Positions 13,201-23,618 of a DNA stretch of 64,000 bases are shown here, piece by piece. Below the pieces are notes generated by a model. It saw only the letters and a list, made by a program, of their open reading frames with translations. It had not been told where the DNA came from and did no database searches. How positions within the stretch are numbered: the first letter of the stretch is position 1; each line of letters begins with the position of its first letter. The position numbers were made by a program, and so were the translations under genes. Source of the stretch: Archegozetes longisetosus (Eukaryota; Arthropoda; Arachnida; Sarcoptiformes; Trhypochthoniidae); assembly GCA_018873245.2 (NCBI GenBank), contig JAEMBT020000003.1:1541843-1605842 (forward strand). Direction: 5' to 3'.

Positions 13201-14846
13201 TATTTTGCGCATACTAATTCGTCTTTTCGACTTAATTAACTCGAATTTCAACTTATCGAACAGAAGGATTTTGTTTAAGAAGATCGACAGCATATTTAGC
13301 AATTTCTTTGTAAACGCAAGTCTTTTTGTGATTTTTCTTTCATATCACCAGTCTCTTAGTGCGATTCGACCAAAATATACTATTCTCTTAATCACTGTTC
13401 AATTATAGATTCACTGTAATTGCAAATCTTATTTGATTGCTTAGGGCGTTAATTCCCCAGTTTTTGCTGCATTTATTGCAATTTTGTCGTCAATTCGGTT
13501 TGTTTTAAAGCAACCTCGATCTCTTATTAAATTAGGAGCTGTTTCGAAAGTGTTGATTTTACGACTTTATAAGTACATGAGAGGCTGCATCCTATCTTTT
13601 CGGCTATGGTGTGATATTGTTGGCCTCCATTTCTCATCGGAAAAATCTGAAGACGTTCAGATTTAGTGAATTATCGTAATTTGACTATTTTATCAAAAAA
13701 TGAATTTTAAATAAATATATATTGATTAATTTTTTTATTTAATTGATATTCTGTTTAATTTATTTCAAAGAATTGTGAAATGAATTTTTTCTTGCTTTGA
13801 TTCAGTCAAAACAAATATTTACTTATTTATGGTCACATAAAAAATGATTAAGAGGTTTTTAAATGTTCATAATTTCACTGAAAATGTGCACTTTTTGATA
13901 TGTTTATATCGTTCGAATTCCAAACTATTACACTTCAAGACAAACTTGGCCAAAATTAACGATGCAATTTCTAAATTTAGTGAAGGACAAAACATCGAGT
14001 TAATTGCTCTCACTCTCGTACTAACTAATGAGCAGCAGTGTACATCCGAGAATGCGCTTTGTTGAATAATTAAGTTCAATTGAAGTACTTGTTATGATGT
14101 AGCTTGCAATCAGTTTGCATAAGCTGACTTTAACTTTAATACCAGAATTGATAAAAGTGACTGTTAGGATAATAGGAATATTCCGCTCGAGTGGGGCTGA
14201 GCAAAACTTTCAGTCAAAACAAACAAGATTTGTGAGATTGATAGCAATATCTCAAATTCTCTTAGTTACATTTTTTCCAAACATTGCATAAACGAATGAG
14301 TCTCATAAAACTGTAATTTTTCTCTAATTCAAGTATTTTGTTATTAATTGATATAGTTTTATGTAACAAGACAAATATTTTATATAAATATCTTATAAAT
14401 TACAATATATTTTAACGTAGAGACATTGTTTGTATTATGATTAAGACATATTTTAAAAAATAAGATTGAAATCGATTTAAAAACTAGTTCAGAAGGTAGA
14501 AAAAGGCCACAAGAATGAGCTAATATTCATTGTGATTTAAAGTTGTTAACTTGATTAAACTGGTTGAAAACAAAAATGAAAGCTTAGAGAAAGAAGTGTT
14601 GAACTGTAAATATTGTGGTATTGGATTATAGTGATAGCCATATTTCAACATTACACAAATGATTATGTGTTTTAACGGTGATGTTGAATAAAAACTTGTT
14701 AATTTTAAATCATGCCCAAATATAATAATAATAATAATTCAATGTAAAAATGACTACTCGATAGAAGATTTAATAGAAATCTAAGCCCAATTTCTACGCC
14801 AAATTCGGACATCTTTTCACGCCGAATACTCTAATCACTATATGAA

Positions 14847-14852
<6 letters not shown>

Positions 14853-14878
<26 letters not shown>

Positions 14879-14905
14879 AGTGAGTGAGAGAGAGAGAGAG
14901 AGAGA
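14853..14905. repeat. Compound TG/GA microsatellite
   Basis: About 13 TG units (14853-14878) run into two GAGT units and then about nine GA units, ending at 14905. It is the most obvious simple repeat in the window and probably length-polymorphic. Confidence 0.95.
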
Positions 14906-16252
14906 CATTGCAATACATTGAAGTTCATATTTAGAAGCACTAAAAAGTTCAGTAATAACTTATAAGTTAAGTGTATAACTTTATGAATAAACATTGACTT
15001 AAATGTTAGAACCTTTTGATAGTACACTATATTGTAGCACATTTCATGCCAATCTCTCTTTCACAAACGCTTTCATATATAATTAAATATACTCCTGGAT
15101 AAACGGGATAAATGACAGTCTCTTTTAACTGTTATTTATCGCCCTTTTCTGTTTTCATTGTACTCTAAGAACCCAAAAGATTTGAGGAAGTATGTGACCA
15201 TTACTACTATCAATACCTTTTGAGAAAAAAGACAAAATGTAAACTTAGATCTCATGTTTATTACTGTTATAACTCAGTTGTGGCAGCTGTTTTTGGCGAA
15301 CCCTAATTCAGGAGACCAATTTTCGAACAAGTCATTCCTATTGAGCTAATTATGCCAAAGTGATGATGATTAACATGGGTTTAGCATATCTCGGTTGAAG
15401 CAATAAATTTTACACGCTTCACATTATTAATGTCTGGGATTTGACTAAAATGTTTTATAAATAGGAATCTTTCGAAATTTTTGATGAAACAAAGAATAAT
15501 TCTGGGACTTTTGCCTTGACTCGCACTAATCTGCTTAAAATGAATGATATATTAAGGGCGAAAATCTCATTAGGCAACCAGTACTAATGACAATCTAAGT
15601 ATAAAAATTGTTATTAACTGTAAATGAATTTTTTTCTTCTCGGATTATGATAGACACTGATTATGGAAACGAAATTTTGATGCACCAATCTCACTAGTTG
15701 TCATAATCAGGATCTAACTGTAGCAAAAGTTTAATTTTTAGGATAAACCACTTCATAGACTACGAAATAGTTGAACATTAATTTCTAGTAATAGAATCCA
15801 ATGTTATTCTTATCGATTCTTTCGGTTAATGTCAGCAACTTCGGGAAAAGGTTTCAAGGTGCAAGAACTTTTAAATTCAAAGATAATAGGTACGAATTTT
15901 CTAGATACATACATTTTGCAGTGACTCTTTCGATGCTAAATCAAAAACTCATGAAGAAACGCTAAAATTATTCTAATCTATGAACAAAAGAATGAAATAC
16001 ATGTTTTTGAGGAAAACTGTAAGCATTTATGATTAAAAAATCTAATCACTTTTCAATACATATTTCATAATTTTTAATATAACAAAATGGAGAAAAATAA
16101 TATTTCAGTAATTTCTGGATAATTTGTTTCTACAAGAATTTGATTACGAAATATACTCCTCTTCTCAGGTTCCAAGGGAAATAATGATAAGCCAACTCTG
16201 CATAAATGAACTCCTGTAAATTTCATTTGAACCCTGTTTATGAAGAAATGCA

Positions 16253-16348
16253 TTAGCGAATAGACCTTTACCATACATTAAAAATCCTTTCCATATTGAA
16301 TTCAATATAGAAAGTATTTTTAATGCATAGTAAAGGTCTGTTCGTTAA
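16253..16348. repeat. Near-perfect 96-bp hairpin centred on GAATTC
   Basis: Two 48-bp arms meet at GAATTC (16298-16303) with no loop. They differ at only a few positions, and each arm carries AGACCTTTAC or its reverse complement. There is no coding capacity. It could be a tiny palindromic MITE, a structured RNA, or a cruciform-forming site. Confidence 0.75.
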
Positions 16349-17218
16349 GACATATATTCAAAAAAGGATTCATTTGATCATGTATAGGCAAAGGCCTTTC
16401 TACAAAAATCATTCTTTTTCGTTAATATTTATCCGAATGACAGCAGAACCGAAATTTTATATTACTATCTGATTCTTGATCAACATATTACGATGTAGAT
16501 ATCAAGACTATGTGTAAAACCAAGATAAATAGTTATTCAATATTTAACATCTTTCAAGAAAAAAATTAAATCTATTTCTCAATAAAATAATTATATATAC
16601 TAGATACCAACACTGAGAAAGAATTTTTCAGCTAATTAAGTATAAACATAAGATATTTTAATATCTTAATCATATCTATCTTCAAACAATTATTTAAAAT
16701 TTATATTATCGCAGATTCTACCTTAAATTTATGGATTCGCTGTAACTTATTTTATAGTATGATGTAAATATAAAAAAATAAGATGAAAATAAACTTAAGT
16801 ATATTGAATTCTATAAAAAAAATATTACATTTCAGGCCAAATTAATTTTTTTGCGAGTTGAGGTCACATCTAGTTTTTTCATTAAGTTTAATGTAAATAA
16901 ATTAACTCGTCATATCAAGAAAATTTAGAGTTTTTCATTTATATTTAATAAGAGAATAAAATTTAAAAGTAAACTTTATTGAATTTTAGCTAATAAACAA
17001 GATATCTAGTCATTAGAAAATATAAGAGTCGATTCAGGTTGCAATCTTATATTTATTTTTACAATGAATACCAAATAACTACTAAAATGAATTTGAATTT
17101 TCAAAAAACTTTTTCTTGAGATGAAAATAATGGCCAAAAAAGTAATCGGAGTATTTCTGTAAAAGAAACCGAAATTTTAAAAATCTAAAATTCTAAAAAT
17201 CATCTAAAAAATTAAATT

Positions 17219-18393
17219 TCATACAAGTGTTAGAACTTTATCAAACTCTTTATCTGCAACGCCTTCATTCTGTTGAAGGAATGCTAAAACAGTAAATAAT
17301 TTCATGAGTAGAGAAAAAAGCTTGATTTCAGCCAGAAAATATTCCACGGAGTTCTTATTATCAGAACTATAGGCGGTTCCATATACTCTAACAGATTCTT
17401 CGGTGTAAAAGTCAATAAATGTTCTCAGAGTCGAATCATTCGCAAATCCAGGATATTCAGTGAACTCTTCTGGGCCGGAATTATTCTCAACAGATTTACA
17501 ATACATGCGAAAATCACTCAAATCTCGACCCCATCCACCAAAAATTGTTGCAAAATCAACACCTCTGTAGCCATAACGGCAATTCTCCAGATCACAGAAT
17601 AATATTCTTTCACCTTCTATTAATACATTGTTTCTATACCTAATCATAATATTCCCACCTCCAAAGTCGTTGTGGCAAAAAACAACAGGAGATTTAGACT
17701 CAGTTATTACATTTTTAATCCATTCTATTTCTTTCGCTAGAGAATTATTTTTCAGAAAATGTAAATTATTTTCATTTATCAATTGGTCGATCGGATATCT
17801 ATCATATGCAGTCTTAAAACAAACATCAATTATAGACAAATACCAGTCATTATTACTTCTATTTATCGGAACTTTTAAAGAATGAAATTTCGCCAATTTT
17901 TGTGCCAATTCTTTAACAAGATTTATATCCTGTTGATCTTTCAGTTCAAATCTTTTATGCTAAAAATATTTCATTTGAGACTAGATAAAAAATTGAAACA
18001 CATAATGACTAAAATATAAACCTCAATATATTCCATAATCTGTCCCCTAGGAAATAGTCCGTAAATACTTGGACCCAATTTATTATAAGCAACTGATAGA
18101 CTAATGATGCCATCAGTAAATCTTTGCCTGTCGTCAAGTGTCTCATCATTGGCTGAGAAATGTTTTTCTCCATAAAACTTAACGACAACTTGTTTCGGTT
18201 CATCACTAATAGGTTTTACGTCATTAGGAAGTGAGCAAAAATATATTTGATTAGTAAAACCACCAGTTATTCGATCGAGCACTAACTGATCCGGATTTAT
18301 ATAAGTCCATTGACCACTTAAATGGTCAGCACATAGTTGAAGACATTGTTGTTTTATATTTATTGGTGTTTTTCCTCTGGTAATCGTCGCCAT
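17219..18393 (-). CDS. Choline/ethanolamine kinase-like protein, 2 exons
   Basis: Predicted cytosolic kinase transferring phosphate from ATP to choline or ethanolamine, the first Kennedy-pathway step toward PC and PE. Exon 1 (18022-18393) starts MATITRGKTP. It shows the nucleotide-binding hairpin (ITGGFTNQIYFCSLP, about residues 42-56), the lysine strand VVVKFYGEKHF and LGPSIYGLFPRGQIMEYIE. A 62-bp intron (17960-18021) joins exon 2 (17219-17959) in phase 0 at HKRFELKDQQD. The Brenner phosphotransferase motif is CHNDFGGGNIMI (HND at about 220-222). The Mg-binding segment reads CDLENCRYGYRGVDFATIF, where vertebrate enzymes have a DFEY...NYRGFDIGNHF type sequence, so it is divergent. The total is 370 aa, a normal length. 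The C-terminus (LQQNEGVADKEFDKVLTLV) lacks the usual YARxRF end. Substrate preference cannot be read from the sequence. Confidence 0.88.
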
Positions 18394-21147
18394 GATTAAA
18401 AAAAAGTAACGGTTAATGAATAAGTTCGTCTAGAAAATAGAACGTTTCTATATGTTCGATTGAAAACTATTTTATGTTAAAGTTCCGACATTTGATATGA
18501 ACAGTAACCTTGAATTTAGGTCAGAATGATGTCATGTTGTAAGATAAAGTTAAAAGAACTGGTTATCGCGATAAATGAATGCGCTTACTCTCTAGAGCAT
18601 ACGTTGAGTATTTATGAAATAAAGCTAAATAATGATTTAATTTATGTTAAATTCAGTACTAAATTTTGATCTAACTTTCTATCAGTTTAGTCATTTAAAT
18701 TAAAAATTTGAAACCAAAAATTTAAAAATTTAAAAGAAATTTAATATTTTGGTATGCGGAATTCAGTTGAATGTATAATCCTAGTTAGAAGGGCATGTCT
18801 TAATAGGAAAAGTAGATTTTACTCAATGTAGAATAAGAACTTTTTATATTAATTAAATTTTATATCTCAGCTTTAACAAAGCAAATTAGAATTTGATAAA
18901 TATAATATTGGTTTGTCAAGAAAATAATGTCCGATTAAGAGAGGGGTATATTCAAATTTTATTATCTATAAAAATAGGAGGTGAATCAAAATTTGGTCAC
19001 AAGGTAGGGGCTATCATAGACAATGAGGGTCAACATATTACTAATTAACTCCTCTGCTTATGAAATAATAAACTTTTTCTTTGGCTTAAGAATCGGACAT
19101 TAATTCCTTGACATTCTAATAGAATGAAACATTGAATGAATACAAGTATAGAATTTTTAGGTGTTAATTATCTTTTATTTACAAGGGCGAACGCAATACA
19201 TATTGATGAAATTTCACTTATATTTGGTCTGCCGCTCAAACAAGTTGAATCAATCACTCAGACTGATAGTCACTGAAAATTGTGTAAGCAAATAATGGGT
19301 ATTTATACTTATTTTGCAAAAATGAGTCAGCTCATGAACCACCGAAAAAATTGAATAGAATATCGTACACTGTTCTAAAGTCATAGCCTTTTACATACTT
19401 CTATTGTTGAAAATGACTCTTAATTTCTATTATTTTCGAATTAGTCAGTCAGCGTTAACTCTTATCACTATTAAATAGCTATTGCCTGATAGTTAACGAG
19501 TTGAGAAGTCACATAAACATAGACAGTATTCATTGACAAGAATGCTTTTCTGGTCTGACCTTATTTATTTTTTGAGTAATTTAGAGGTTAAGTCTGCAAG
19601 ATCTTTGATAATTAAAGGAGAGAGGTTGAGTACTATCGAACAAAAAATTTTGTGTTAAATTATGCGTTTTCCCGCGATTTTTTATGCATATACGAGGTGT
19701 GAATATTAAATAACGAGCACATAGCTCTTGACCTTTACCGTTGATAACCAAAACAAATATATACTAGTTATCACTAAACTTTCCCCCCAAGTAGCCAACC
19801 AAACCATGCTTCATTGCGTTGACGTGGTGTTGAGTAATAATTTTCTTTCTATAAAAGATTTTTTTTCTGTACTAGTTCCGTTATTTAATAGTCACATCTC
19901 GCATCTTAGGGAATGCTAAAAAATTCAGTCAAGAAAAATTTAATATTGTTTTACAACAACATGACATTTGTTATTAAACTTTTTAAGAATTGAACTTTTA
20001 TAATGCATTCATTGGTGTTGAGTTTATGTTGAAATAAAAGTTTTCAAAAATGATATTGTGGTTCTTATTTTTTAGCGCCTGATTTGACACATAATTATTT
20101 GTTCGATAGTGCTTGAATAACTACTAAGACCTTTTAATCTAATTCTTTTGCATGTATCTATATTTTATTGTGCTGTACGGTCTTTTTAAAAAGGAACCAT
20201 GATTTAAGATAGTATATGCTTTCCCTTTCCAATAAGTTCTCCTACCTATCAAGAAACATTAAATCTTTTAATAAACTTCCAAAAGTTGATTTGTAATGGA
20301 TAGCCCCCACATGATCTTAGTCCTGATAATAGTATGAATGTGTATTACTTAACATATAACTAATATTCTGTAACTAAGGCAATTACATGCAGATAATAGT
20401 CAATTAGTTAGAACTTAATGCTTGTTGTATAGATGATTTAAAACTTCCACTAAGAATTGTTTTGATTTCTGAGATAAGGTATTGAAAGAACAGTTTTAAA
20501 CAGTTGAGAAATTATTTTGGAAATTACATAAAAATTTTTTGGAGTGCACTTTTAAATTATCAGCTCATCAGCGCTGATATCAAATTTGAATTGATTTATT
20601 TTTCTATCAAAGTGAAAAAGTCTGTATTTTTTGTCAAAATTAGATACTATACTTAGCTTTGTTAGATTCCTTGGTGTTAAATTCATTAAAGAATCTTATG
20701 ATCAAATCTATAATTTATTTTACTGTTGGTAATATAAAGAAATAACAGATTATTACGATATTATTCAAAATGATTGCAAATACATTTAGAAGATTGTTTT
20801 TAGTCATTTAGTAGAATTGGAGTAAAATGATCATTCTAGTGAGGTTAATTCACTTAATTGAATTGAATGATAAGATTACATCAGCATAACTAGAATTTAA
20901 TCAAAAAGAAATTCATCATACACAAGGTTAGCTAAATAAATGAGAAAAATGTCTTAAATTTCAAATTAAGCGATGAAATCGAAACAACTCTGTATAATAA
21001 TATTTAACTTCATTTTCAAAATGTTTACAATTTTATGCAAAGAATTTGATAATAAACAAATGTAAAAAGTAATGATATGACAATAATTATTAGATTTTAA
21101 TACTACTAAATGAGATTGCAAACACAATGATTTACATAATTATTGAC
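18394..21147. other. Intergenic, one MITE
   Basis: AT-rich spacer. Apart from the 200-bp element at 18914-19113 I see no gene, RNA or repeat. Confidence 0.55.
18914..19113. mobile_element. 200-bp MITE with about 28-bp TIRs
   Basis: TGTCAAGAAAATAATGTCCG at the left is repeated inverted at the right (reverse complement TGTCAAGGAATTAATGTCCG, continuing GATT). Both ends run into CTTAAG-like sequence. No coding capacity. No convincing target duplication, so the superfamily is open. Confidence 0.7.
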
Positions 21148-22230
21148 TCAACTACTCGTTTGTATCAGAATAACAGCGTAAGATAGAGATATTGAAATTA
21201 TATGCAACAGAGTTGACGAATCAATTTTGAAGAAACCAAAAGCTGTAAAGTAGATTTGATGCCATTCTTCTGAGATCGATTCAATTAGTTTTAAGGTTTG
21301 AACTTTCTTCATATCTGACTGCAGTTTAAAAACAGACTGTTCTTTGACTAAACATAGTTTGATTGAGTCATTCAGTTTAGACATCGATTTTGGGATAATA
21401 TTACACACAAAGCACAAACATATCAATAGAATACTATTAAGAATGAAGGAAGGGATAATATACATATGACTACTATTAAAATCTATAGCTAGAAAACAGA
21501 TTGACGTAATTTGTGTAGAAATACAGAATATTATTAAGACTAAAATTGCTGATGAAATAAGTTTATCGAAATTCTTGATATATCTTTTATATTGAAGTAT
21601 TTTATAGTAGTAGTTCTCAAACTCAACTAAATTTACATTTTGTCTCATAAAATTCAATTCATTTCTGATAATTAAACTTTTATAAGCAATTAAAGCAATA
21701 GTTGTTGTCAGAGATGTCGATGAAAATATTGTCCTAATTATACCCTTCAATTTATTTATATCAAATTCGAGGCCATTTCTTAAGTAAGAGGCTAATTGAT
21801 CCAGTATAAGAGTAAATGTTAAATAGAGAGTTTGTACTAAAATTATTTTGAGACCAATTTTTCTTTCTTCAGATCTACACAAGTGAACACAATCTAGATT
21901 TTCTATTCTACTGAATAGTTTCAAGATTTTTCTGCCTCTGAAAACTAGTATTAAATGCAAAATACATGAGATCGAATAGAAACCAATCGATGCAAAGCCT
22001 CTCAACACTTTGATACCAATCGAATTCGTTTCAATTTTAGAATAAATTTGAGACTTGATTTCGTCGAAATATATGCAATAAATTTGGACCAAATCTATGA
22101 TAATATTCCAAATAATTGCTAAAGCTTTTTTGAACAACGATTGCTCTTCAATATCATAACCACAATAAGAAATTCCACATAATTTATGAAAATTAATTAA
22201 ATATTTAAAACAATTTCTATTAGTCATCAT
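21148..22230 (-). CDS. Gustatory receptor-like seven-helix protein, single exon
   Basis: Probable member of the insect-type gustatory/odorant receptor superfamily: ligand-gated cation channels in chemosensory neurons, with the N-terminus inside the cell. It is an intact 360-codon frame. Hydrophobic helices lie at roughly residues 35-55, 78-98, 128-148, 165-185, 225-250, 262-285 and 338-356. The last one, after GFFKIDSSTLLHIISISLSYA, continues into VILIQ, matching the C-terminal G-F-(x)n-TYxxxLxQ signature of the family, with Ser in place of Thr. The protein ends three residues later (TSS). Many Asn, Ile and Lys codons match local base composition. The start at 22230 has two Met codons in a row. 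Whether a small extra 5' or 3' exon exists cannot be excluded. The ligand is unknown. Confidence 0.82.
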   Translation of the reverse strand: MMTNRNCFKYLINFHKLCGISYCGYDIEEQSLFKKALAIIWNIIIDLVQIYCIYFDEIKSQIYSKIETNSIGIKVLRGFASIGFYSISCILHLILVFRGRKILKLFSRIENLDCVHLCRSEERKIGLKIILVQTLYLTFTLILDQLASYLRNGLEFDINKLKGIIRTIFSSTSLTTTIALIAYKSLIIRNELNFMRQNVNLVEFENYYYKILQYKRYIKNFDKLISSAILVLIIFCISTQITSICFLAIDFNSSHMYIIPSFILNSILLICLCFVCNIIPKSMSKLNDSIKLCLVKEQSVFKLQSDMKKVQTLKLIESISEEWHQIYFTAFGFFKIDSSTLLHIISISLSYAVILIQTSS

Positions 22231-22883
22231 TTAATATGGCCTCATATTAATACGTAAAATATTCATATTTCACAGACTAAAATTTCTTGTGGCTCAAAAA
22301 ATTCTATATTAAGTCATTTTATACTTATGAAGATAATTGTTTTCTCAATAAGATATATAGAATGAAATTCATTTTTATTAATATTTTATTCCACTCAATG
22401 AAATTGAAATTTTATTATCATATAAATTGACTGGACAATATGAATGAAGTTTTGCTTTTGTTGTGAAGTTAATAAATAAATTATCGCTGTAGACGCACTT
22501 TAACTGGTTAGGTTAGATTAATTGACTTAAGTTGATAATATTTTAGTTGTTTTAAATTGTAGATTTATATATTAGTGGAGCGACCACCTCTTGCCTATTA
22601 AAAGAATGAGCGCTAAATGTCCAGACGAAGACGTAGAGAAATTACTTCAAATCGCTGTTTTTGATGTGATTTTCAATCTATTTGCGCGAAAACTGCTATA
22701 ATTACTACAGCAATTGAACATATGAAAAGTTCTCCAAAGATGTGGTGCGCCAACGAAGTATTGAATGCAAGAAAAACAATTTTAAAGTTAGACTTAATTT
22801 AAATTTAAAAATTCGTTTATTTGAGATAATACACTAAGTATCACATAAAAATTGTTCAACAATGCCTAAGTCGGGTCATTCTA

Positions 22884-23352
22884 CAGTATACGCCACCCCT
22901 AGACCTACTAGAGTATATACCATTATTTTAAGCATTAATTAAATTCTCTATCTCAGAGCCCCATTTCGCGCATCTTTATTGAATATTATGTATGCAAATA
23001 AATAACCAGATCAATGCTTTAAAAATATAAATACAATGTAATGCAACTAAAGCTTCCTATTACAGTACGCTGAAAAAGGTTAAAGAATACATTGCATTTT
23101 AATATTTCCAAAAATTACAGAAAATATCGGCGTATTATTGTAAATTTCCACGACGTTTTAGACCTAACCTAATCTGTCCAGAACAGATCTAACATATCCA
23201 AACCTAACCTAACTTGTTGAAACCAGGCCTAACCTACGTAACATACGTAACTCACCTAACCCACATAACCCGCATAACCCACTTAGCCCATCTTATCAAC
23301 CTAACCTGATAGGTATTATATACTATAGTAGACCCAAGGGTGGCGAATACTG
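22884..23352. mobile_element. 469-bp TA-flanked MITE with a CCTAAC-rich core
   Basis: The left end CAGTATACGCCACCCCTAGA and the reverse complement of the right end (CAGTATTCGCCACCCTTGGG) form about 40-bp TIRs running to TATATACC. Both sides are flanked by TA (22882-22883 and 23353-23354), as expected for Tc1/mariner. Internally, about 23155-23340 contains a degenerate run of CCTAAC, CATAACC and related units. It is non-coding. A GGGTGTCC motif starts just outside the right edge and may be the end of another element. Confidence 0.75.
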
Positions 23353-23618
23353 TACAGGGTGTCCAACATAAGCTTTACTAGTTTTATCCTTTTATATTTA
23401 ATAGGTAAATAGGGATATCAAATGGATAATAGTGTAGTTATATAAAGTATCTTCCAGTATTTTGTTTATGTGATTTTCGTAATGATATGAAAGGAGTAGC
23501 ATATAAATACTTGAAAAAATCAAAAAGTTAAAAAAATACTCTTCATTGAAGTGGGCTGAAAAATTCTATTTTAAGAGTCAAAACAATAAATATTTTATTG
23601 AATAACAGTACTCTTATT

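Larger units (their letters stand above)
10205..17218. other. Long intergenic stretch without a recognised gene
   Basis: About 7 kb of AT-rich DNA. Several open frames of 60-80 codons occur (for example at 13172, 13484 and 13844), but none shows a known domain, convincing splice partners or a paralogue here, so they are not called. It contains the TG/GA microsatellite at 14853-14905 and the near-perfect hairpin at 16253-16348. Confidence 0.5.

Noticed and set aside
13172..14065. Three open frames of 60-78 codons
   Set aside because: No domain, no splice partners, no paralogue; AT-rich random frames of this size are expected.
23155..23340. True interstitial telomere
   Set aside because: CCTAAC words are degenerate and lie inside a TIR element, so capture by a MITE is the simpler reading.
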